Part shown: positions 8,111 to 16,003 of the stretch, one piece after another
How the letters are laid out: each line of letters starts with the position of its first letter
Numbering within the stretch: the stretch's first letter is position 1
From: Candidatus Sphingobacterium stercorigallinarum
Lineage (GTDB): Bacteria; Bacteroidota; Bacteroidia; Sphingobacteriales; Sphingobacteriaceae
DNA: 32,598 bases
Reading direction: 5' to 3'
Assembly: GCA_019115805.1 (NCBI GenBank)
Contig: DXCW01000109.1
Coordinates: forward strand, 1 to 32,598
The notes under the pieces: model-generated
What the model was told of the DNA's origin: nothing
Databases searched by the model: none
The model's input: only the letters and a program-made list of their open reading frames with translations
Translations under genes and position numbers: made by a program

Positions 8111-8734
8111 TTGAAGAAAACACTTTACTTTATTCGACACGGGCAAACCGATTTGAATCTTAAAGGAATTGTTCAAGGTCGGGGAATTAACAGTCCGCTG
8201 AATCAGACCGGGCGGCAGCAAGCCCAGGCGTTCTATCAAGCCTATAAAGACGTCCCTTTTGATAAGATATACACTTCTACATTACTTCGAACCCATCAAA
8301 CTGTCGCGCCGTTTTTGAATGATGGCATTCCTATGGAAGAGCTACCCGGTTTAGACGAGATCAGTTGGGGGATCTATGAGGGACAACCACAAAATGAACA
8401 TATTCTTTCGGGCTTTGAAGAACTTGTAACAGCCTGGCGAAATAACCAGCTTGACCACGCGATTGAGGAGGGAGAATCCCCCAATCAGTTGGTGGCTCGA
8501 CAGAAACAGGCCATGGAATATATATTAGGAAAAGCTGACGAGCAGCAAGTGTTAATATGTATGCATGGGCGAGCGCTTCGGGTGATGCTTTGCCATTTAA
8601 CCGATCTGCCGGTTTGCCAGATGGATGATTTTCCACATACCAACACGGCGTTATATGTGCTTGAGTATGAGTTTGGTAAGATAAGGTTGGTTGACCATTA
8701 CAATACGAAACATTTGGAGAATATAGATGAATAA
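8111..8734 (+). CDS. Histidine phosphatase (phosphoglycerate mutase-like)
   Basis: This 207-residue protein belongs to the histidine phosphatase superfamily. The catalytic RHG motif is at residues 9-11 (YFIRHGQTDLN), a conserved Arg lies in IYTSTLLRTHQT, and the second catalytic His is in LICMHGRALRVM. The best start is TTG at 8111, which puts the RHG motif at its usual distance; a GTG at 8087 is an in-frame alternative but sits inside a hairpin. It is sandwiched between mqnE and mqnA and overlaps mqnA by 8 nt, so it is co-translated with menaquinone genes. Substrate unknown: a sugar phosphate, nucleotide or a pathway intermediate are all possible. Confidence 0.88.
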   Translation: MKKTLYFIRHGQTDLNLKGIVQGRGINSPLNQTGRQQAQAFYQAYKDVPFDKIYTSTLLRTHQTVAPFLNDGIPMEELPGLDEISWGIYEGQPQNEHILSGFEELVTAWRNNQLDHAIEEGESPNQLVARQKQAMEYILGKADEQQVLICMHGRALRVMLCHLTDLPVCQMDDFPHTNTALYVLEYEFGKIRLVDHYNTKHLENIDE

Positions 8735-9449
8735 AATTAGTATATCAGCCGTATCCTATACCAATACTTTACCCTTTCTTCAGGGAATCAAAGCGTCCGA
8801 TGTGATGGATGATATCGAGCTGAGTGTGGATTATCCCAGCGAATGTGCTCGAAAGGTTATTGCGGGTGAGTCGGATCTGGGCATTATTCCCGTCGCGGCC
8901 CTGCTCGACTTACCGGAGCATCATATCATTGGCGATTATTGTATTGGTAGTTTAGATTATGTAGATTCCGTGTTTATCTTTTCAGACAAACCTATCGAGG
9001 AAATCAGCACACTACGTTTGGATCCCCAGTCCAGGACATCAAACGGACTGGCACGAATTCTACTCAAACGTTTCTGGAAAAGAGATGACGTGAAGATCCT
9101 TACACAGGGAAATGCCGATGCTTTTGTGTTGATCGGTGATCGCACCTTCGGACAAAAAGAACACTACAGTTACTGTTACGATTTGGGGCATTTTTGGAAA
9201 GTGTTCACTGGTCTTCCTTTCGCCTATGCGGTGTGGGCATCCAATACGGTTTTGCCGGAGGACTTTGTCGTTCGATTTAATCGGGCGTTGGCGGACGGAC
9301 TATCGCGTATCCAAGAGGTTATTCCGGGACTTCCCCCTTTTGATAACTTTGATTATCAGACTTATTTAACCGTCAATCTGGATTATGCGCTCACCAGTGA
9401 AAAACGCCAAGCGATAGACCAGTATCTGACTTGGTACCGGGAATTATAA
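8727..9449 (+). CDS. mqnA: Chorismate dehydratase
   Basis: MqnA removes water from chorismate to give 3-enolpyruvyl benzoate, the entry step of the futalosine menaquinone pathway. The 240-residue protein is a periplasmic-binding-protein-like fold without a signal peptide. Its N-terminus ISAVSYTNTLPFLQGI is typical of MqnA, and SDLGIIPVAALL and SRTSNGLARILL are conserved substrate-pocket segments. MqnD is related, but the start motif and the mqnE neighbourhood favour MqnA. The ATG at 8727 overlaps the end of the phosphatase gene. A bidirectional hairpin follows, separating it from the convergent minus-strand genes. The other pathway genes (mqnB, mqnC, mqnD) are not in this window. Confidence 0.9.
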   Translation: MNKISISAVSYTNTLPFLQGIKASDVMDDIELSVDYPSECARKVIAGESDLGIIPVAALLDLPEHHIIGDYCIGSLDYVDSVFIFSDKPIEEISTLRLDPQSRTSNGLARILLKRFWKRDDVKILTQGNADAFVLIGDRTFGQKEHYSYCYDLGHFWKVFTGLPFAYAVWASNTVLPEDFVVRFNRALADGLSRIQEVIPGLPPFDNFDYQTYLTVNLDYALTSEKRQAIDQYLTWYREL

Positions 9450-9461
9450 ATTCTATCTAAG

Positions 9462-9493
9462 AGCTCGTGTGCGTTGCTACACACGCACGAGCT
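9462..9493. terminator. Hairpin between convergent mqnA and DUF423 genes
   Basis: AGCTCGTGTGCGT pairs with ACACGCACGAGCT through 13 positions with one mismatch and one wobble, loop of six. It lies exactly between the stop codons of two convergent genes, as expected for a shared terminator, but there is no good T-run on either side. Confidence 0.6.
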
Positions 9494-9496
9494 GAT

Positions 9497-9874
9497 TTAA
9501 CCGATCACTTGTAATAGAATCATTACCCAGCCCACAATCATAAACAGACCGCCCAATGGAGTTACTGGTCCGAGAAAACGTAAACTGAAGGGGAGCTTAT
9601 CTTTAAAGCTCAACAGGTAAATGCTGCCTGAAAAAAGGATAGTTCCAAAAAACAGACCATACACCGCCCAATCTGCTCTGGACGAGTCGAAATCAAAAGC
9701 GGATCCCACCCACAATAAAGCGAGAGCCATATACATTTGATAACGTACGCCTATTTCAAAAGACGAAAGTCGTTCACTGCTGAGAACTTTTTTCAAGGCA
9801 TGGGCTCCGAAGGCGCCGAGAATAATGGATACGATACCGAAGATCGCGCCGGATATAAGTGCAAATTCTTTCAT
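9497..9874 (-). CDS. DUF423 family membrane protein
   Basis: This 125-residue protein has four hydrophobic segments and the family's signature in the first helix pair, GAFGAHALKK, followed by a central FxxGxxxFSGSIYLLS region. It matches the DUF423 (YwdK/YgdD) family of small inner-membrane proteins, whose function is not established. The gene follows the rhodanese-thioredoxin gene by 29 nt on the same strand and is probably the last gene of an operon beginning with phnA. The C-terminal PVTPLGGLFMIVGWVMI also fits the family. Confidence 0.9.
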   Translation of the reverse strand: MKEFALISGAIFGIVSIILGAFGAHALKKVLSSERLSSFEIGVRYQMYMALALLWVGSAFDFDSSRADWAVYGLFFGTILFSGSIYLLSFKDKLPFSLRFLGPVTPLGGLFMIVGWVMILLQVIG

Positions 9875-9903
9875 AGATGCTGCATGGCTAAGGTCGTTAA
9901 AAA

Positions 9904-10602
9904 CTACTGAGTTTGAGTAAGTTGTTTAAGGATCGCCTCTTTAGTGATGAGTCCTTGATGCGCCCATAAGATCTCACCATTCTGATACAGGAAGAGTTGA
10001 GGGAGCTCTCGAACGTTAAGTACCCGCGTCAACGATTTATTTTCATCCGCATCCAGCCGGATCACTTTTATGGTCTGACTATACTCCTTTTCAATTTCAT
10101 CAATAACGGGCTTGAGCTCCTGACAGGGCGCACACCAAGTGGCGGAAAAATTGACCAAAACTAAATCCGAAGAGGCTGTGAGTGCGTCATACTGTTCGGT
10201 GCTCAGTCCGGCAGACTGGCTCGCTTGCGAGGGACTAACTTCAGGCTGATCCGAAGCGCGCCAATCCAGCATGCCCCCGCTGTAATTGTATACTTTAAAC
10301 CCTTGATCGATGAGGTAATCCGTTGCTTGCTGACTACGTCCTCCACTTAAGCAATACACATATAAGGGTTCGGTTTTGTCCAATTGCTCAACGGCCTTTA
10401 AAAATGATTGTTGATTTTTCCAATCTGCGTTTACGGCTTGTGGCAAATGTCCGCCTTCAAATTCTTGAGGTGTACGCACATCTAAAATCTGAGCTTGTGG
10501 ATTTGCTATGATGGCTTCCATCTGTTCGGTATCAACTTTCTGCTGTCCTTGCAGTCCGCAAACGCTTAGCATTAAAATCGCTACTAGTACTAATCTTCTC
10601 AT
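9904..10602 (-). CDS. Exported rhodanese-thioredoxin fusion protein
   Basis: The 232-residue protein has an N-terminal Sec signal (residues 1-20, basic then hydrophobic, ending LQGQ), a rhodanese domain (about 22-118) and a thioredoxin domain (about 133-230). The rhodanese active-site Cys is C84 in YCLSGGRSQQA. The thioredoxin domain has the WCAPC redox motif (C157, C160) and the cis-proline region at P201 (ELPQLFLY). Both domains therefore look catalytically competent. It presumably acts in the periplasm in sulfur transfer or thiol oxidation/reduction. C15 does not form a good lipobox (Val at -1). Neighbours phnA and DUF423 give no pathway clue. Confidence 0.9.
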   Translation of the reverse strand: MRRLVLVAILMLSVCGLQGQQKVDTEQMEAIIANPQAQILDVRTPQEFEGGHLPQAVNADWKNQQSFLKAVEQLDKTEPLYVYCLSGGRSQQATDYLIDQGFKVYNYSGGMLDWRASDQPEVSPSQASQSAGLSTEQYDALTASSDLVLVNFSATWCAPCQELKPVIDEIEKEYSQTIKVIRLDADENKSLTRVLNVRELPQLFLYQNGEILWAHQGLITKEAILKQLTQTQ

Positions 10603-10635
10603 CCGAAATTTCTTTTTGTTACGGGAGTTAGTCGC

Positions 10636-11211
10636 TTAGCCCTTTCTTAAGAATTTCGTCAGAATCACGATCATTTGACCGTCAATCTTACCCTCGATTT
10701 GATCTGTATTATCGGGTACCAAACGAATGTTCTTCACTACCGTTCCAAGTTTGGCAGAAAGGCTGCTGCCTTTGACCGGGAGTGTTTTAATGAGAACGAC
10801 TTGGTCTCCTTCAAAAAGACGTGTGCCATTCACATCTTGATGAAAGGCAACGGTAGCTTCGGCTTCGTGGTCACCGGTCTTTTTGGCCCATTCCAAAGCG
10901 TCTTCATCCAGGTACAGGATGTCCAATAAGTCGCTTGCCCACGCTTCTTGCCGAAGCCGGCTTAGCATCCGCCAAGCTACAATTTGGACGGGTAGATGTT
11001 CGGACCACATGGTCTCGGACAGCGTTTCCCAATGTGTGGGATCAAGTTGTTCTGTTTTTTCAATTTGCCCTTGACAGCTTGAACAGATCACTATACAGTT
11101 TTCGTCTGTTGCGGTCGTGTCAGGCGCTACGACATAGCGTTGCAGCTTATCGTTTCCTCTGCAAAGCTCACATTGATTCTGGCTGCGGCTTAACAAGGCT
11201 TCTAACTCCAT
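10636..11211 (-). CDS. phnA: PhnA-family zinc-ribbon protein
   Basis: The 191-residue protein has an N-terminal zinc ribbon built from CELCRG (C14, C17) and ICSSC (residues ~43-46), and the C-terminal PhnA domain DVNGTRLFEGDQVVLIKTLPVKGSS-type segment (split around residues 127-154) ending in LGTVVKNIRLV. It is longer than the short enterobacterial PhnA/YjdM because of a middle region (about 50-120). Despite the historical name the family is not a proven phosphonate enzyme, and its role is unclear. It is the probable first gene of a minus-strand operon with the rhodanese-thioredoxin gene (33 nt apart). A near-consensus -7 element, TATCTTTA, lies at 11235-11242, 23 nt upstream of the ATG. Confidence 0.88.
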   Translation of the reverse strand: MELEALLSRSQNQCELCRGNDKLQRYVVAPDTTATDENCIVICSSCQGQIEKTEQLDPTHWETLSETMWSEHLPVQIVAWRMLSRLRQEAWASDLLDILYLDEDALEWAKKTGDHEAEATVAFHQDVNGTRLFEGDQVVLIKTLPVKGSSLSAKLGTVVKNIRLVPDNTDQIEGKIDGQMIVILTKFLRKG

Positions 11212-11334
11212 TTTTATCTAAAATTTGTTTGCCGTAAAGATACGTATTTTAAACGAGCTACACGATGTGCTGATTGTCTGAAGCTGTGGCAAAGAATTTG
11301 CGGAAGACAAAATTGTAAATCAATTCTCAACTTT

Positions 11335-12195
11335 ATGAAATGGCAAGGTGGTCGCCGTAGCGGCAATATAGAAGACCGTCGAGGAATGTCAGGTGGGCAA
11401 AAGCTCACGCTGGGAGGAATCGGGGGTGTGATCGTACTGATCATTGGATTCTTGATGGGTGGTGACCCCAGCGAGTTGATCAATCAATTACCAGGAAATC
11501 CGACAAGCACGGTATCGGAAGAGTTCGAATCCAGTCCGGAAGAAGATCGATTGTTAGCCTTTGCCGATGTGGTGTTGGCCAGTACGGATGACGTGTGGGG
11601 GAATATATTTGAGCAAAATGGAAAAAGCTATCCAACACCAACGCTAGTGGTGTATCGGGATGCGGCTGAAACCGGTGGATGCGGTGTTGGTCAATCGGCT
11701 TTCGGACCTTTTTATTGTCCGGGCGATCAAAAGATTTATCTGGATTTGGCGTTTAATCGCGAACTTTCGGAAAAATATGGCGCAACAGGCGAATTTGCGT
11801 TGGCCTACGTGATCGCGCACGAGGTAGGACATCATATCCAACAGCTCTTTGGGGTACTTTCACAGAGTCAAGCCTTACGTTCGGAGCTGAGTGAGGCCGA
11901 GTACAATAAGGTTTCGGTCATGACCGAGTTACAAGCGGATTTTTATGCCGGTGTTTGGGCCCATCACTTAAATGCCATGACGGATGTCGAAATAACGTAC
12001 GACGATATTCTCGATGGGATGGAGGCGGCCGCTGCGGTTGGCGATGACCATTTGCAGACACAAGCGTATGGTCAGGCGAATCCGGAGTCGTTCACCCATG
12101 GCACCTCTGCGCAGCGCGTCTATTGGTTTAAAAAAGGGTATGAAAGCGGAGATATCAATGTAGGAAATACCTTTGATGATCCGAATCTACAGTAA
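11335..12195 (+). CDS. Neutral zinc metallopeptidase (YpfJ family)
   Basis: The 286-residue protein begins with the family's typical basic start MKWQGGRRSGNIEDRRG, then one membrane helix (about residues 27-43) that anchors it in the inner membrane with the catalytic domain outside. The metal site is AHEVGHHIQ (HExxH), with a downstream ELQADFYAGVWAHH segment that supplies a further ligand. The family fold also shows FGPFYCPGDQKIYLD just before. YpfJ proteins are putative proteases of undefined substrate. It is convergent with the LuxE-like gene and divergent from phnA. No exact promoter consensus was found upstream. Confidence 0.92.
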   Translation: MKWQGGRRSGNIEDRRGMSGGQKLTLGGIGGVIVLIIGFLMGGDPSELINQLPGNPTSTVSEEFESSPEEDRLLAFADVVLASTDDVWGNIFEQNGKSYPTPTLVVYRDAAETGGCGVGQSAFGPFYCPGDQKIYLDLAFNRELSEKYGATGEFALAYVIAHEVGHHIQQLFGVLSQSQALRSELSEAEYNKVSVMTELQADFYAGVWAHHLNAMTDVEITYDDILDGMEAAAAVGDDHLQTQAYGQANPESFTHGTSAQRVYWFKKGYESGDINVGNTFDDPNLQ

Positions 12196-12235
12196 CAGCA
12201 CAGGACTCGTGTGTATAGTCGTGAAAAGCACTATT

Positions 12236-13216
12236 CTATTGCACCAGTAAATTGCAACCCCGTATATCCGAGTGGTCGAAACGCCCCAATACTTCAAATT
12301 GTTCCTGTTCATGTTGCCGTCCCAAATCTTGTGTGGCGATAAAAGAGCATGAATGGTAGTTGGCCAGATCGATTACGTTGATCGCGCCTGTGCGGTGTTC
12401 CGGTAGCAGTGTCAGTGGGTCGTTGGTGTCCCGTATCAGTACCTTCATCCATGAGGGTGTTTGGAACCGTCCGTTGCCCTGCGAATAAGCCTGAGATAGG
12501 AGTTCGGTCATCCCGTACTCGGAATGAATGGAATCGACGCCAAAACCATGGCATAAAATACGGTGTAGTTCTTCGCGGATCATCTCTTTACGCTTGCCTT
12601 TCATACCTCCGGTTTCCATCACGATGAGATCCGGTGCATCGACGGTATAGCTTTCTAAGAAATCGAGTAGGGCATAGGTAACGCCGAAGAGCACCGTCTT
12701 CACATTCCGCTGTTTCAATTGCGCTATTCGCTCGAAAAGATCTTGATGATTATATAAGAAATATCCGCTCTCGGCATGTCCTGAACGCGCGATGAGGTCA
12801 TCCACCATATAAATAAGTGAAGAGCCAGATCGTTCCAAATAAGAGGGCAGGAGTGCCAGTATCGCTAGGTCTTCTACCGGTCCATAAAATTGATCAAACG
12901 CTTGGCGGAAACTACGCTTATACCAAGCGATATCTGCTACGGGATGCTGACTGGTCGTTGAACCTGTGGTTCCGGAGCTGGTAAATGTGATTTCCGGCCG
13001 CATATTTCGGCAGATCATGCGTTGGCTTTTAAAAAGCTCGATCGGTAAAAATGGAATGTCCTGATAGCGCGTTACCGCGGACTGACGGACACCCAAAAAC
13101 TTTAGGTATTGACGATAGATGGGGTTTTCCGCTGCTTGGTAAGCAAACACCTCGAGGCAACATCGGTCAAATTCTTCCGAACTCGTGATGTTAAATACGT
13201 GCTCACTGATTTCCAT
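12236..13216 (-). CDS. LuxE/acyl-protein synthetase-like adenylating enzyme
   Basis: The protein has 326 residues from the ATG at 13216 (MEISEHVF...). A longer reading frame exists upstream to 13294, but the -7 promoter element and the fabG terminator lie within that extension, so the shorter start is preferred. The TFTSSGTTGSTTSQH segment is the phosphate-binding loop of the adenylate-forming ANL/LuxE family, and HSEYGMTELLSQAY resembles the core motif that follows. LuxE activates fatty acids for bioluminescence; Bacteroidota homologues are annotated acyl transferases and their role is unknown. It could load an acyl group on a carrier protein. No luxCD partners are present. Confidence 0.85.
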   Translation of the reverse strand: MEISEHVFNITSSEEFDRCCLEVFAYQAAENPIYRQYLKFLGVRQSAVTRYQDIPFLPIELFKSQRMICRNMRPEITFTSSGTTGSTTSQHPVADIAWYKRSFRQAFDQFYGPVEDLAILALLPSYLERSGSSLIYMVDDLIARSGHAESGYFLYNHQDLFERIAQLKQRNVKTVLFGVTYALLDFLESYTVDAPDLIVMETGGMKGKRKEMIREELHRILCHGFGVDSIHSEYGMTELLSQAYSQGNGRFQTPSWMKVLIRDTNDPLTLLPEHRTGAINVIDLANYHSCSFIATQDLGRQHEQEQFEVLGRFDHSDIRGCNLLVQ

Positions 13217-13220
13217 GGTG

Positions 13221-13228
13221 CAAATATA
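13221..13228 (-). promoter_or_regulatory. -7 promoter element of LuxE-like gene, almost leaderless
   Basis: On the minus strand TATATTTG matches TAnnTTTG exactly and ends only 4 nt before the ATG at 13216. Transcription starting at the usual distance would begin at or within a few bases of the start codon. No clear -33 TTTG is seen. Confidence 0.5.
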
Positions 13229-13253
13229 CGATATCGCCGCGATTTCGTCCGAG

Positions 13254-13287
13254 AAAAAAACGCGGACGTTCATCAGGAACGTCCGCG
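13254..13287 (-). terminator. Intrinsic terminator of fabG
   Basis: CGCGGACGTTC and GAACGTCCGCG form a perfect 11-bp stem around ATCAG. Read on the minus strand it is followed directly by seven T residues. It lies 36 nt after the fabG stop codon. Confidence 0.92.
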
Positions 13288-13323
13288 CGTACAACCGAAT
13301 TGTACCGGTCTGTTTTTTTTATT

Positions 13324-14067
13324 TTAAATCATCCCTCCGCATACCGGCAATACTTGACCGGTCACGTAGGAAGAAAGATCCGATGCTAAAAATAGGCAGG
13401 CATTCGCGACATCTTCGGGGGCACCTGCTCGTTTTAATGGAATGTTGGCTTCCCAACCCGCCACTACTTTTGGATCCAGCACGTCGGTCATTTCCGTACG
13501 TATAAATCCGGGAGCGACCACATTCGTGCGAATGTTTCTGGAGCCCAATTCCTTTGCTATGGATTTAGAGAAACCGATGATTCCGGCTTTGGAAGCCGCG
13601 TAGTTGGCTTGTCCAGCGTTGCCTTGAATCCCGACGACTGAACTGACATTAATAATGCTTCCGCTTCGTTTTTTCATCATGACTTTACTGGCGGCTTTCG
13701 ATACGTTAAAGATGGATTTCAAATTCACGTTGATGACCTGATCCCATTGTTCTTCGGTCATGCGCATGAGCAGACCGTCTTGTGTGATTCCAGCGTTGTT
13801 TACTACAATGTCTAAAGCGCCAAACTCCTCCACAATATCCGTGATTAACGCATCAGCTTGTTGGAAGTCGGATGCGTCTGAACGAAATCCTTTCACTTGC
13901 GTTCCGTACTGTTGCAATTCTTTCTCCAGTGCCTCACCTTTTTCCACCGAAGAAAGGTAGGTGAATGCTACATTCGCGCCCTGTTGGGCGAATACTTCCG
14001 CTATTTTACGGCCTATTCCTTTAGATGCACCGGTAACGAGTGCGGTTTTGCCTTCTAATAATTTCAT
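13324..14067 (-). CDS. fabG: 3-oxoacyl-[acyl-carrier-protein] reductase
   Basis: FabG reduces 3-oxoacyl-ACP with NADPH in fatty acid elongation. The 247-residue short-chain dehydrogenase has the cofactor motif TGASKGIG (residues 12-19), NNAG at 90-93, and the catalytic triad S143, Y156 and K160 (NVSS and YAASK). The C-terminus LPVCGGMI is typical of FabG. It has a convincing Bacteroidota promoter and its own terminator, so it is a single-gene unit. The LuxE-like gene downstream may also act on acyl groups but is separately transcribed. Confidence 0.93.
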   Translation of the reverse strand: MKLLEGKTALVTGASKGIGRKIAEVFAQQGANVAFTYLSSVEKGEALEKELQQYGTQVKGFRSDASDFQQADALITDIVEEFGALDIVVNNAGITQDGLLMRMTEEQWDQVINVNLKSIFNVSKAASKVMMKKRSGSIINVSSVVGIQGNAGQANYAASKAGIIGFSKSIAKELGSRNIRTNVVAPGFIRTEMTDVLDPKVVAGWEANIPLKRAGAPEDVANACLFLASDLSSYVTGQVLPVCGGMI

Positions 14068-14103
14068 ATGCTTGATTCTTGTTCTTCGTTAAGTTGAATT
14101 GTG

Positions 14104-14134
14104 CAAAAGTCGAAAATTAACTGCATAATACAAA
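14104..14134 (-). promoter_or_regulatory. Promoter of fabG
   Basis: On the minus strand TTTG (14131-14134) is followed after exactly 19 nt by GACTTTTG (14104-14111), one mismatch from TAnnTTTG. It lies 36 nt upstream of the fabG ATG. Confidence 0.6.
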
Positions 14135-14203
14135 AAATGTAACGCATTCGGAAAAGATATCCTACTTCGTTAAGCCTCTCGGTGCGACGGCGATGGTGCG
14201 GTA

Positions 14204-14220
14204 AATTTTGATAAAATTTC
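14204..14220. promoter_or_regulatory. Inverted repeat between fabG and mqo
   Basis: AAATTTT-GAT-AAAATTT is a perfect 7-bp inverted repeat in the divergent fabG/mqo region, about 54 nt upstream of the mqo -7 element. It may be a regulator site; its AT-rich composition makes chance plausible. Confidence 0.25.
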
Positions 14221-14273
14221 ATTTATTTGAAACATTTCTGACAAAATTATTCGCTTTAATTTAAACTGAATAC

Positions 14274-14281
14274 TAATTTTG
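14274..14281 (+). promoter_or_regulatory. -7 promoter element of mqo
   Basis: TAATTTTG matches TAnnTTTG exactly and ends 17 nt before the ATG at 14299. The -33 is weak (TTCG, 20 nt upstream). Confidence 0.5.
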
Positions 14282-14298
14282 TATCACATTTTAAAACC

Positions 14299-15813
14299 AT
14301 GGGCAAAAAAACAAAAAAAACGGAAGTCGACGTTGTTCTGATTGGTGGCGGGATTATGAGCGCAACGTTAGGAACGTTGATTAACGAGTTGAATCCCGAT
14401 ATCAACATCGAAATACTAGAGCGTTTGGATGTCGTTGCTGCGGAGAGTTCAGATGCTTGGAACAATGCCGGAACCGGGCACTCGGCATTATGCGAACTCA
14501 ATTATACGCCGCAACAAGCAGATGGTAGTGTGAAAATTGATAAGGCCATACATATTGCAGAGCAATACGAGATATCGAAGCAATTTTGGGCCTATTTGGT
14601 GGAGAAAAATATTATCCGGAACCCCAGTCATTTTATTCGTCAGGTACCGCACATGTCGGCTGTATTTGGAGAAAAAGATGTGCGTTTTCTGAAGACCAGA
14701 TACGAAACGTTAACGCAACATGTTTTGTTTCAAGGCATGGAATATACTGAGGATAAAGATAAACTTGAACAGTGGGTGCCGTTAATGATGGAGGGCAGAG
14801 ATGCTCAAGAGCCTATAGCAGCCACGAAGATGGACATCGGTACGGATGTTAATTTTGGAGCGCTTACGCGCGACTTGATTCAATACCTTGATGGTAAAGC
14901 CAATATCAGATTGTCTTTGAATCAAGAGGTCAAAGATATAGAACGAGAAGACGATGGACGCTGGGAGGTAGAAGTTAAAGACACGAAAACGGGTCGGAAA
15001 CGGGAAATCGTTGCGAAGTTCGTTTTCATAGGAGCCGGCGGGCATTCCCTGTTATTATTGGAGAAATCAGGTATTCCAGAGGCTAAGGGCTATGGTGGAT
15101 TCCCAGTCGGTGGGCAATGGCTACGTTGCACCAACGAGGAAATCATTCGTCAGCATCATGCCAAAGTATATGGAAAAGCATCAGTCGGTGCGCCGCCGAT
15201 GTCGGTGCCGCATCTCGACACCCGTTATATTGATGGCAAGCAAGCACTTCTTTTTGGCCCTTACGCGGGATTTTCAACAAAGTTTTTGAAGAAAGGTTCG
15301 TACTTTGACCTGCCGGCATCGATTAAGCTTTCGAACATTCGCCCGATGCTGTCTGCAGGTTTAGACAATTTGCCATTGACAAAATACTTAATCACAGAGG
15401 TGATGAAAAAGCCACAGGATAAACTGGACTCATTAAAACAGTTTATGCCTACGGCTAAATTAGACGATTGGGAGATTGAGAAGGCGGGGCAACGTGTGCA
15501 GGTCATTAAAAAAGATCCAAAACACGGGGGGATTTTGGAATTCGGTACAGAGGTGGTGTCCAGTTCGGACGGATCGATTGCCGCTTTATTGGGGGCCTCA
15601 CCAGGTGCTTCTACCTCGGTCGCGATTATGATCAATTTGCTAAAACGCTGCTTCCCTGAACGAGCTAAATCAGAGGAGTACCGCAAGAAATTACGGGAAA
15701 TGATTCCATCGTGGGGTAAAAAGCTCGACGAGGATCCAGAACTTTGTCGTACGACAAGGGACCATACGCATCGGGTTTTGCGCTTGGATGTGGATGGAAC
15801 AACAAATACATAA
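14299..15813 (+). CDS. mqo: Malate:quinone oxidoreductase
   Basis: Mqo is a membrane-associated FAD enzyme that oxidises malate to oxaloacetate and passes electrons to the quinone pool. The protein has 504 residues, normal for the family. The FAD-binding motif is at the N-terminus (VLIGGGIMSATLG, residues ~14-26), followed by ERLDVVAAESSDAWNNAGTGHSALCELNYTP-type residues (about 41-71) that are highly conserved in Mqo. A late GASPGAST segment contributes to FAD binding. It is transcribed from its own promoter. No terminator is visible before the TPP riboswitch that starts 12 nt after the stop codon, so read-through into the riboswitch is possible. Confidence 0.95.
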   Translation: MGKKTKKTEVDVVLIGGGIMSATLGTLINELNPDINIEILERLDVVAAESSDAWNNAGTGHSALCELNYTPQQADGSVKIDKAIHIAEQYEISKQFWAYLVEKNIIRNPSHFIRQVPHMSAVFGEKDVRFLKTRYETLTQHVLFQGMEYTEDKDKLEQWVPLMMEGRDAQEPIAATKMDIGTDVNFGALTRDLIQYLDGKANIRLSLNQEVKDIEREDDGRWEVEVKDTKTGRKREIVAKFVFIGAGGHSLLLLEKSGIPEAKGYGGFPVGGQWLRCTNEEIIRQHHAKVYGKASVGAPPMSVPHLDTRYIDGKQALLFGPYAGFSTKFLKKGSYFDLPASIKLSNIRPMLSAGLDNLPLTKYLITEVMKKPQDKLDSLKQFMPTAKLDDWEIEKAGQRVQVIKKDPKHGGILEFGTEVVSSSDGSIAALLGASPGASTSVAIMINLLKRCFPERAKSEEYRKKLREMIPSWGKKLDEDPELCRTTRDHTHRVLRLDVDGTTNT

Positions 15814-15823
15814 TTTATGATCA

Positions 15824-15948
15824 TTGGGGTGCTTACGCAGTTTGGCAAAAAAGTCAAACGCTCCGGTAGGCTGAGATTATACCCACTTTCCTTAGGTTTA
15901 TCAAAAGGAAGCGAACCTGATCCAGATAATGCTGGCGTAGGGAAATAG
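15824..15948 (+). promoter_or_regulatory. TPP (THI-box) riboswitch
   Basis: The conserved thiamine-pyrophosphate aptamer elements occur in order: GGGGTGC (15826-15832), CTGAGA (15871-15876), ACCC (15881-15884), and ACCTGATC with CAGATAATGCTGGCGTAGGGAA to 15944 (given here in two overlapping parts). The segment before CTGAGA folds as GTTTG/CAAAC. Between ACCC and the ACCTGATC strand there is an extra 29-nt insert that can form its own stem (CTTTCCTT with AAGGAAG, one bulged T). The outer P1 stem is weak by hand folding. No terminator with a T-run follows, so control may be at translation initiation of pnuT, whose ATG lies in a short self-complementary segment (15993-16005). Confidence 0.95.
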
Positions 15949-16003
15949 AACACTGGGTTTTCAGTATATCATTCTTAAGCATCGCCGATAAAATGGATGA
16001 TCC

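Noticed and set aside
13217-13294. Upstream extension of the LuxE-like gene
   Set aside because: It would run through the perfect fabG terminator hairpin and the -7 element; the ATG at 13216 fits better.
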